In this document: positions 38,560 to 45,945 of the stretch, in pieces
Layout of the letters: the number at the start of each line of letters is the position of its first letter
Position numbering within the stretch: the first letter of the stretch is position 1
From: CAZOJJ01 sp964580105
Lineage (GTDB): Bacteria; Bacteroidota; Rhodothermia; Rhodothermales; Rubricoccaceae
Assembly: GCA_964580105.1 (NCBI GenBank)
Contig: CAZOJJ010000012.1
Coordinates: 4,256-68,255, forward strand
Reading direction: 5' to 3'
DNA: 64,000 bases
Made by a program: the position numbers and the translations under genes
The notes under the pieces: model-generated
What the model was told of the DNA's origin: nothing
Database searches by the model: none
The model's input: only the letters and a program-made list of their open reading frames with translations

Positions 38560-40704
38560 CTACACGCCCGCAAAGTACCCGATGACCTCCCAGCGGTAGT
38601 CGCCCCCGCCATACTGCGTCGCCCGCACCCGGACATAGCCGTACTGGTCGGTCAGGGTGACCTTGTCGGCGGCCACGCCCTGTCCCACGAGTTCCTGCCC
38701 GCTCACGCCCTGCACCACGACGTTCGTACCTGAACTGCCATCGGTCCGGATGACGTGGAACTCCATCCCAATCCGGTCGGGCGCCGTCAGCCCGCTCGTC
38801 TCGATGTCCGGCAACGTGAGCGTCACGCTCCCACCGCTCGCGTCCACGCGGTGATATGTCACGTCGTATGCGCCGAGCGAGGCCGAGGCCGTGTGCGTCC
38901 TTTCCTGCACGGCGGGCGCCTGCCGCCGCACCTCGTGCACCTCGAACGACGCGCCGAGGACCCGGGGGCCGGCGTAGACCTGCCGGTCCACGAGGTCGGG
39001 CCTGTTCACCAGCGTCATCACGTTGGTGCTCGGCGGGTAATCCGGCCCCGGATAGCGGCGGTAGAGCGTGCCGTCCGCGTTGGGCCAGACGCCCTCGACG
39101 ACGAGGTCCACCACCCTCCCGTCTCCGTGGATCTCAACCGCGGCCTCGGCGAAAGGACGGATGATCCCGAAATTGGTACCGGGGGTGGTGTCGTTGAAGA
39201 GGCCCCGCGGCTGGACGTTGCGGACGGTCACGGCGCGGGCGAGGTCGCCGGACTCGGTGTTGATGCGGACGGCGGGGCCGTAGACGAAGTGCTGAAACAC
39301 ACCGTCGATGTCGATCCCGGCGTAGGCATTCCATCCTATTACTGGGCGCGTATTTGGTATCAACCGCCCCAGGACCACGTCGCCCTCGAAGTCCTGAGGA
39401 GGCAGGGGCGGCGGGTCCTCCCCGACGGGTTTGACGTACCCCGCCACGTCGGGTGGGGTGTGGAAGGAGTAGATCCGGCGAAGCGCGATGTGGGAGGCTC
39501 CGTCGTAGACCCGGACGCCGCAGATCTGGTTGGCCTCGACCCAGAGCCCGGAGAAGTCCACGTTGACGGCGCCCTTCCCGAAGACGATGCCCTCGTTGCA
39601 TGCCTCGGCGTTGATGAACTGCCCGGATAGGCTGCCCACGAACCGGGCGCCGTCGGCGTTCTCCCCCACGACGATGCCCTTCGCGAAGCCCCTGATCACG
39701 CCGTTTGTCTTCGAACCGAACACGCTAAGCCGGTTGAGGATGGTCTGCCCGCTGACGAGGTAGGGGTACTCGTCGGTGTGAATCCAGAAGCCGCGCCCGC
39801 TGAAGGTGGTCTGGTTCGGGTACCACTCGGTGTCCGTAAGCCGCTGGACGACCACCTGGTTGAACTCGCTGAAGATGATCTCGTTGGCGTTGATGCCGTC
39901 GCCGTTGCCGAACTGGGACACCTTCACGTTCTGGAGGACGTTGTCGCCGCGGGCCTGCCAGAGGCGGAGCACGGCGAAGCCGGCGTCGGTGGCCGCCTGG
40001 AGTTCGAGGTCGCGGAGAACGAAGAACCCGTAGTGCTTGTCTATGCAGCCGGGCGCCCAGCGCTCGCCCTCCGGCCCACCGACGCGGAAGGCGTGCTCCG
40101 CCGGATCGCCCGTGTAGACGAGGCGGGTGGTGCGGCCCTGGCCCTGGAGGATGATCCGGCCCGCGACGGTGATCTTCTCTGTGGTCCCGCAGTTCTGGTT
40201 TGAGGGCGGCGTCTTGCGGTTGAAGACGATGGGCGTGTCCACCTCGATGGTGCCGGCGGGGAGGAGCACGGTCCAGGAGTCACCCTCCCCGCTGGCGTCG
40301 GGGCGGGGATTTTGGGGGTCCCAGTTGTTGTCCGAAGCGAGCACCTCGTCCACGCACCGTTGGAGGCTAATGGCGTTCTCCACAGCACTCTCTTTCGGAC
40401 TGATGCCGTAGACGCGCTCGGCGTCGATGTGCCCGGCGGGCGGGTCCACCCACCGCCACACGCCCGTGTGGGAGCCGTCGGGGTCTATGTCCGGCGCAAA
40501 GCCGACGTATCGAGGGACTTCCTGTGGGTCGAATGAATTGGGCGGTGACCACAGAGGTCCATCGTAGGGCGTGGGATCCCACATGAAGATGCTCTCACGC
40601 CTGGGCGCGGAGGCCTCCCGGGAACGAAAGATCTGGCCATCGTCGAGGCTGGCCGGGTTTAGCCCGCGCATTGCATTGATGTCTCCGTCGAACGTATCTG
40701 CCAT
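38560..40704 (-). CDS. Right-handed beta-helix protein, tailspike/pectate-lyase-superfamily-like
   Basis: A 714-residue protein whose middle (about 90-560) has the short repeating strands of a right-handed beta-helix (VLRDLELQAATDAGFAVLRLWQA, NVLQNVKVSQFGNGDGINANEI, GRIILQGQGRTTRLVYTGDP). It resembles pectate-lyase-superfamily and phage tailspike proteins. The N-terminus (MADTFDGDINAMRGLNPASLDDGQ) resembles a head- or surface-binding segment, and the C-terminus (VTLTLPDI, GNEFHVIR-like, YGYVRVRATQYGGGDYRWEVIGY) resembles phage fibre ends. There is no signal peptide. No other phage genes are around. AT-richer patches (near 39340 and 40690-40900) suggest foreign origin. The ATG at 40704 is chosen over an upstream start. 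Confidence 0.75.
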   Translation of the reverse strand: MADTFDGDINAMRGLNPASLDDGQIFRSREASAPRRESIFMWDPTPYDGPLWSPPNSFDPQEVPRYVGFAPDIDPDGSHTGVWRWVDPPAGHIDAERVYGISPKESAVENAISLQRCVDEVLASDNNWDPQNPRPDASGEGDSWTVLLPAGTIEVDTPIVFNRKTPPSNQNCGTTEKITVAGRIILQGQGRTTRLVYTGDPAEHAFRVGGPEGERWAPGCIDKHYGFFVLRDLELQAATDAGFAVLRLWQARGDNVLQNVKVSQFGNGDGINANEIIFSEFNQVVVQRLTDTEWYPNQTTFSGRGFWIHTDEYPYLVSGQTILNRLSVFGSKTNGVIRGFAKGIVVGENADGARFVGSLSGQFINAEACNEGIVFGKGAVNVDFSGLWVEANQICGVRVYDGASHIALRRIYSFHTPPDVAGYVKPVGEDPPPLPPQDFEGDVVLGRLIPNTRPVIGWNAYAGIDIDGVFQHFVYGPAVRINTESGDLARAVTVRNVQPRGLFNDTTPGTNFGIIRPFAEAAVEIHGDGRVVDLVVEGVWPNADGTLYRRYPGPDYPPSTNVMTLVNRPDLVDRQVYAGPRVLGASFEVHEVRRQAPAVQERTHTASASLGAYDVTYHRVDASGGSVTLTLPDIETSGLTAPDRIGMEFHVIRTDGSSGTNVVVQGVSGQELVGQGVAADKVTLTDQYGYVRVRATQYGGGDYRWEVIGYFAGV

Positions 40705-40817
40705 GGTTTCAACCTCGATAGGGTTGGGGAAAGGGTAGGGGGACACCAGAGCGACTTGACGACCGCACGTTCGTGTCCTATCGTGCGGGAAATAGCGACG
40801 GGAGGAGACCCGGCGAA

Positions 40818-42596
40818 GTGAAAAAAAAACTACCTTTTGCCCGATACGTCGCTCGCCGTATCCTGGCTTTTTTGGCCACAGGATGCTGCTGGTTTTTTAG
40901 CACGGCTTCCGCCCAGCCCGTCGCCGTAGACACCCTCATTGCGACCGAACCCTGTGTCCTGTGCGGGTTCGGATGGCACATTGATGCCGTGGCGGACCTC
41001 GCCGTTCATGATGATGGCCGGACCCGCACTGTGGTTTCAGAGCTCTTCCGGCCGCCATTCGGGGCGGCCTACGTGCTCGTCTATGACGAGGGAGAGAGCA
41101 GGTGGGCGGTGGAAGACTCGCTCGGCCACGTGAACCCCAATGCCGGTAGAACGGGTCTCGGCCGCCTCATCCCGAGCCCGGACGGCAGCATCGTGACGCT
41201 GGTGGACGCGGGGAAGGTGGCGATCCGCAGGCGGGACCCCTCATCATCGCAGTGGGTATTCGAAGCGCTCCTAGAGGGGATAGCGAAGCCAGGGAAAGAA
41301 GGGGCTTCCTTCGGCTCGGACGTAGCAGGAGCCTGGCTCCCGAGCGGGGAGGAGCTCGTCTTCATCGGCGTACAGAACGGCGGCGATGATGAGGGGGCGG
41401 CCCGTGAGGGCTCGGCCTACGCCTTCGTCCGCGACCCCTCAACCCCACCCGGCCCCGGCGCCTGGACGATGGAAGCCCGCCTCCTCGCCCCCGACGGTGA
41501 GGAGGGCGACCGCTTCGGCACCGCCGTCGCGCTGCTCCCCACGTCAGGCCTCCCCGGCGGCCACGCGGGCGACGCCCTCGCCCTCGTCGGCGCCGACTAC
41601 CACCCCCGCACCGACGGCCAGGACGGCGCCGTCTACACCCTCACCCGCGACGGGGCAACGGGCACCTGGACGTTCGCCGAGAAGCTCACGTCCTCCGACC
41701 TCCAGGACTTCGACCACTTCGGCGCCGCTCTCGCCCTCCTCCCCCTCCCCGGCGGTGCCCCCGGTGAGGCCCTCGCCCTCATCGGCGCCTCGCAGGAGGA
41801 CGAGCGGGCGGTCCAGGGCGGCGCGGCCTACGCCTACCGCCGCGAGGCCGATGCCGCAGCCCCCTCCGGCTTCCGGTGGGTGGAAGAGGCCAAGCTACTC
41901 CCTGAGCGCGCGGGGACCGGCCTTGCCTTCGGCGCATCGGTGGCCCTCGCGCTGGACACGCTCGCCGCCGGTACACCGGGCGAGACGCCCGTAGCCGTTG
42001 CGCTCGTGGGGGCGGACCCCGACGGGGACACCGGCAGCTTCCCCTCTGAGGCCGGCCTCTTCGTCCGCACCGTGGACGGGTCGGGCGCGCCAGTGTGGAC
42101 GCGCCGGGCCACCTACGCCACGGGCGCCGAGGGGCCGGAGGCGGCCGACTGGTTCGGCCACGCGGTCGCGTTGGCGCCGTCGCCGGCTGGCCTCCTCGCG
42201 CTGGTGGGCGCGTACTACTCGAACGCGGCGCAGGAGCAGGGCTACCCGGACGCGGGTCTGGCGGCGGGGGCGGTGTTCGTCTACGACGGCCGCGCCACGG
42301 TGTCGGCCGAACCTGAGCAGCCCGAGGCGCCGGCCGAGGCGGGCGGGCTCACGGTCCACCCCAACCCGGCACACGGCGCAGCCGAGGTCCAGTTCACGCT
42401 GGCTGTGCCCACCTCGGTGTGGGTGTCGGCCTTCGACGTGCTCGGGCGCGAGGTGGCCGTGCTCCACGAGGGTCCGATGGCGGCAGGCGCACACGCGCTC
42501 CGGTTCGAGGCGCGGGGCCTGGCGGCGGGCGTGTACGTGCTTCGACTGGAAGGCGCGGGGCTACACCTCGCCCGGACCGTCACCGTCGTCCGGTAG
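40818..42596 (+). CDS. FG-GAP-repeat protein with T9SS type A sorting domain
   Basis: Secreted, 592-residue protein. The GTG at 40818 gives a signal peptide (MKKKLPFARYVARRILAFLATGCCWFFSTASAQP); GGGAGGAG lies about 11 nt upstream. The body has FG-GAP/integrin-like beta-propeller blades (GDRFGTAVALLP, FDHFGAALALLP, AFGASVALAL, DWFGHAVALAPS, each followed by ALALVGA-type strands). The C-terminal about 80 residues are a T9SS sorting domain: LTVHPNPAHGAAEVQFTL, VSAFDVLGREVAVLHEGPMAAGAHALRFEARGLAAGVYVLRLEG. It should be exported and attached through the T9SS. The 5' end is AT-richer than the rest. Confidence 0.88.
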   Translation: MKKKLPFARYVARRILAFLATGCCWFFSTASAQPVAVDTLIATEPCVLCGFGWHIDAVADLAVHDDGRTRTVVSELFRPPFGAAYVLVYDEGESRWAVEDSLGHVNPNAGRTGLGRLIPSPDGSIVTLVDAGKVAIRRRDPSSSQWVFEALLEGIAKPGKEGASFGSDVAGAWLPSGEELVFIGVQNGGDDEGAAREGSAYAFVRDPSTPPGPGAWTMEARLLAPDGEEGDRFGTAVALLPTSGLPGGHAGDALALVGADYHPRTDGQDGAVYTLTRDGATGTWTFAEKLTSSDLQDFDHFGAALALLPLPGGAPGEALALIGASQEDERAVQGGAAYAYRREADAAAPSGFRWVEEAKLLPERAGTGLAFGASVALALDTLAAGTPGETPVAVALVGADPDGDTGSFPSEAGLFVRTVDGSGAPVWTRRATYATGAEGPEAADWFGHAVALAPSPAGLLALVGAYYSNAAQEQGYPDAGLAAGAVFVYDGRATVSAEPEQPEAPAEAGGLTVHPNPAHGAAEVQFTLAVPTSVWVSAFDVLGREVAVLHEGPMAAGAHALRFEARGLAAGVYVLRLEGAGLHLARTVTVVR

Positions 42597-42616
42597 GTGC
42601 GAGGTGACCCGCTGCC

Positions 42617-44185
42617 CTACGCATCGTCCCCCGGCTCTTCGTTGAGGGGGTCGGCCTCGGCGGCCTCCTCGGCCGGGTCGGTCGGGAGGATCATCGAAAA
42701 GACGGTGCCCTCGCCCTCGCGGCTGCGAACATCGAGGGAGCCGCCGTGCCCGGCCGTCACGATCTCGTAGGCGAGCGAGAGGCCGAGGCCGGTGCCGCGC
42801 CCCGTCGGCTTGGTGGTGAAGAACGGCTCGAAGACCTGCTCGGCCACGTCGGCCGGCATCCCCGGCCCGTTGTCGGCGAGGTAGAGGGCGGCCCCGGCGC
42901 GGGTCTTCCGCGTCTCGGCCTTGATGCGCGGGGCGAAGTCCTCGCCCGCCTCGCGGGCGGCCTCGGCCTTGTCGGCGAGGGCGTCGAGCGCGTTGGCCAT
43001 GAGGTTGAGAACGACGCGGCCGATCTCGGCCGGCACGAGGTCGAAGGGTTCGAGGGCGTCGTCGTAGCGCCGCTCGATGGTCACGTCGAGGCCGGTTCGG
43101 GCGCGGGCGCCGTGGTAGGCGAGGCCGACGTACTCGTCCACGAGCTTGTTGAAGTCGGTCCGCTGCCGCTCGCTCGGGCCGGCGCGGGAGTGGTCGAGCA
43201 TGCTCTTGACGATGCCGTCGGCGCGCCAGCCGTGCTCGGCGATGCGCTCGGTGTTGAGCACGAGGTCGTCGAGGGCGTCGCCGATCTGCTCGAGGACGGT
43301 GCGGGCGGGGCGGGCGGGATCGGCGGTGAGGGCGTCGCGGACCTCCTCGGCCAGGCCGTGCGAGAGGCCGGCGAAGTTGGTGATGAAGTTGAGCGGGTTC
43401 TTGATCTCGTGCGCCACCCCGGCCGTGACGCGCCCGAGGCTGGCCAGCTTCTCCTGCTCGACGAGCTGGTCCTTCATCGCTCGCTCCCGGTGGAGCGCCC
43501 GCTCCAGGGCCTGGCTCCGCGCCACGTTGTAGTCCTTCAGCCGGGCCGCGCGCCGCTGGGCGCGGTACTGCTCGTAGCGGCTCCCGTAGAGCATCGCGCC
43601 GAGGACGGAGACGGCCAGCGCGGCCATCCCCAGGAACAGCAGGCGGGGGACGCTCACCGCCACGGTGGGGACGAGGGCGGCGAAGGCCCAGAACTCCGCC
43701 GTCAGCGCGAGCCCCAGCGCGAGCACCTCCCCCGGCCGGAACGGCACGGTCCCGATGCCGACCACGAGGAGCAGGATGATCCACGCCTCGGCGAGGTTCA
43801 CGTCGCCCAGCGCGAAGTTCTGCACCACGACGAGCCACCCGACGGCCAGCATGAACAGGGCCATCGCCAGGCGCCCCCGGGCCAGGCCCGTTCCGGCCCG
43901 GCCGAGCGCGGCGAGCCCGAGGCCGAGCACGGCCACGAGCACCTTGTCCCAGAGCTGGATCGTGCCGGACGCCCCGGCCAGCGGCTCGGCCCACACGAAC
44001 GCGGCCCCGCGGCCGACGCGGTACGCGAGGTACGCCACGACGGCCGCCGTCGTGAGCAGGCCCGACACCTGCATCCCCTGGTGCGCGAACCGGCGCAGCA
44101 ACCGGCGGAAGTCGGGCTGGCGCTCCAGCGCAGCCGTAGCGACGTAGCGGGCCCAGGCGACCCGGAAGCGGCGGAACAAGGTCAT
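42617..44185 (-). CDS. Sensor histidine kinase (tandem paralogue, second)
   Basis: A 522-residue membrane kinase: about six hydrophobic helices (40-56, 82-95, 107-124, 133-147, 153-176, 182-200), a coiled coil (RYEQYRAQRRAARLKDYNVARSQALERAL), then HisKA with the phosphoacceptor His259 (AGVAHEIKNPLNFITNF) and HATPase_c with N box (LNLMANALDAL), G1 (DNGPGMP) and G2 (GTGLGLSLAYEIV). The H-box/N-box style (NPLNFI, FNKLVDEY) is typical of kinases that phosphorylate separate regulators. It overlaps the previous kinase gene by four bases (ATGA), and no response regulator is nearby. Low pairwise divergence suggests tandem duplication. Confidence 0.92.
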   Translation of the reverse strand: MTLFRRFRVAWARYVATAALERQPDFRRLLRRFAHQGMQVSGLLTTAAVVAYLAYRVGRGAAFVWAEPLAGASGTIQLWDKVLVAVLGLGLAALGRAGTGLARGRLAMALFMLAVGWLVVVQNFALGDVNLAEAWIILLLVVGIGTVPFRPGEVLALGLALTAEFWAFAALVPTVAVSVPRLLFLGMAALAVSVLGAMLYGSRYEQYRAQRRAARLKDYNVARSQALERALHRERAMKDQLVEQEKLASLGRVTAGVAHEIKNPLNFITNFAGLSHGLAEEVRDALTADPARPARTVLEQIGDALDDLVLNTERIAEHGWRADGIVKSMLDHSRAGPSERQRTDFNKLVDEYVGLAYHGARARTGLDVTIERRYDDALEPFDLVPAEIGRVVLNLMANALDALADKAEAAREAGEDFAPRIKAETRKTRAGAALYLADNGPGMPADVAEQVFEPFFTTKPTGRGTGLGLSLAYEIVTAGHGGSLDVRSREGEGTVFSMILPTDPAEEAAEADPLNEEPGDDA

Positions 44186-45777
44186 CGCTCACCGGGCGCG
44201 GCGGCCGTCTGGGCCGGCGGAGCGGGCGTGTCGGCCCCGTCGGCCGGCTCGGCGGGCAGCGTGATCGTGAACGTCGTCCCGACGCCCTCGGCCGTCACCA
44301 CCTCCATCGATCCGCCGTGGCCGGCCGTCACGATCTCGTAGGCGAGCGAGAGGCCGAGGCCGGTGCCCTCGCCGGAGCGCTTCGTGGTGAAGAACGGCTC
44401 GAAGACGCGCTCCTGGAGCCGCTCCGGGATGCCCGTCCCGTTGTCCTCGATGCGGATGAGCACGACGCCGTCCCCCCGCTGCGTCGCCACGCGGACGTAC
44501 GGCTGGTAGCCCTCCACGCCCGCCTGGCGGGCCGCCTCGGTGCGCGCGCGGACGGCGTCGAAGGCGTTGTCGAGGAGGTTGAGGAACACGCGCCCCATCT
44601 CCTCGGGAATCATCGGGGCCTCGCCGACGGCCTCGTCGAAGTCGCGCTGCACGTCCACGTTGAAGCCGCTGTGGCGGGCGCGCATGCCGTGGTAGGCGAG
44701 GCCGACGTACTCGCCAAGGAGGCGGTTGACGCCGATCGGGCGCTTGTCGCCGGGCGTCGTGCGGGAGTGGGCGAGCATGCTCCGGACGATGCCGTCGGCG
44801 CGGCGGCCGTGCTCGGCGATCTTGTCCGCGTTGGAGCGGAGGTCGGTGAACAGGTCCGCCGCCGCCGCCATCGCCTCCCCGACCGGCCGGCCCGGCTGCT
44901 CGGTCAGTTCGGCGCGCAGCTCGTCGAGGAGTTCCTGCGAGAGCTGGGCGAAGTTGTTGACGAAGTGGAGCGGGTTCTTGATCTCGTGCGCGATGCCGGC
45001 CGTGAGCTGCCCGAGGCTGGCCAGCTTCTCCGACTGCACGAGCTGGTCCTGCATCGCGTGGACGCGGGCGAGCGACTGCTCCAGCGCGCGCGAGCGGGCC
45101 GAGAGGTACTCCTTCAACCGGGCCACGCGGCGCAGTGCGCGGTACTGCTCGAACCGGCTCACGTAGAGCGAGGCGCTCATGCTCGTGCACAGGAAGGCCA
45201 CCAGGCCGAGGAAGATCACCCGCGAGACCGGCACCCCGGTCGTCGGCGGTTCGAACGACGGGCCGGTGACCGTGGCGTAGCCCACGTACAACGCGCCGAT
45301 GCCGAGGCACAGCAACGCCGTCTGCCACGGCTGGAACGGCACGGTCCCCACCGTCACGAGCATCAGCAGGGCGAGCCAACCCGCCGTGAAGTCCATCCGC
45401 CCCACGTCTTCGAGGATCAGCGCCCACGCCGCCACGAGCAGGAACAGCCCCATCAGGACGCGCCCGAGGCGGACGCTCGGCCGGACCCTTCCCATCACGA
45501 GGAGGATGGCGCCGAGCCCGGCGATGAGCGCCTTGTCCCACAGCACCACGTGCGTGCCGGGGTCCAGCCCGGAGAAGCTCCACACCAGCGCCTTGCCGAC
45601 GGCGAGGTGCGCCCCCAGGTAGAGCGCGATGCCGAATACGGCCAGCAGGCCGGCCACCGTCAGCCCACGGCGCGTCAGCCCCTCCATCGTCGCCCGGAGC
45701 AGCGGGTCGCGTTCGAGCGGCCCGGGGACGAGGTAGCGGGTCCAGAAGAGGCGCAGCGAGCGCAGCAGCAGCGTCAT
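44182..45777 (-). CDS. Sensor histidine kinase (tandem paralogue, first)
   Basis: A 531-residue membrane kinase with the same layout as its neighbour: N-terminal amphipathic segment, six hydrophobic helices to about 205, the cytoplasmic FEQYRALRRVARLKEYLSARSRALEQSL coil, His264 in AGIAHEIKNPLHFVNNF, N box LNLLDNAFDAV, G1 EDNGTGIP and G2 GTGLGLSLAYEIVTAGHGGSMEV. It is transcribed first, divergent from hrpB, and its ATGA end overlaps the second kinase start. The loop between helices differs most between the two, so they probably sense different cues or form a heterodimer; this is inference. Confidence 0.92.
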   Translation of the reverse strand: MTLLLRSLRLFWTRYLVPGPLERDPLLRATMEGLTRRGLTVAGLLAVFGIALYLGAHLAVGKALVWSFSGLDPGTHVVLWDKALIAGLGAILLVMGRVRPSVRLGRVLMGLFLLVAAWALILEDVGRMDFTAGWLALLMLVTVGTVPFQPWQTALLCLGIGALYVGYATVTGPSFEPPTTGVPVSRVIFLGLVAFLCTSMSASLYVSRFEQYRALRRVARLKEYLSARSRALEQSLARVHAMQDQLVQSEKLASLGQLTAGIAHEIKNPLHFVNNFAQLSQELLDELRAELTEQPGRPVGEAMAAAADLFTDLRSNADKIAEHGRRADGIVRSMLAHSRTTPGDKRPIGVNRLLGEYVGLAYHGMRARHSGFNVDVQRDFDEAVGEAPMIPEEMGRVFLNLLDNAFDAVRARTEAARQAGVEGYQPYVRVATQRGDGVVLIRIEDNGTGIPERLQERVFEPFFTTKRSGEGTGLGLSLAYEIVTAGHGGSMEVVTAEGVGTTFTITLPAEPADGADTPAPPAQTAAAPGER

Positions 45778-45945
45778 GCGGGTGGTGAGCCAGGCTCTGA
45801 GTGCGCATCAACGGATGCGCGGCCGGTTCGATCCCGGGACCCTGAAAGGAGGAAGGGACGAGCGGAGGGGGAAGGAAACCTGCCCATCCGGAACAATATC
45901 GCGTCTTCGGGTCCAACCCCCTCTTCCCCTGTACCGCCTCCCCCC

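Noticed and set aside
38560..42596. A prophage remnant around the tailspike-like gene
   Set aside because: No capsid, terminase, portal, lysis or integrase genes are nearby; the flanking genes are a T9SS cargo protein and ppk.
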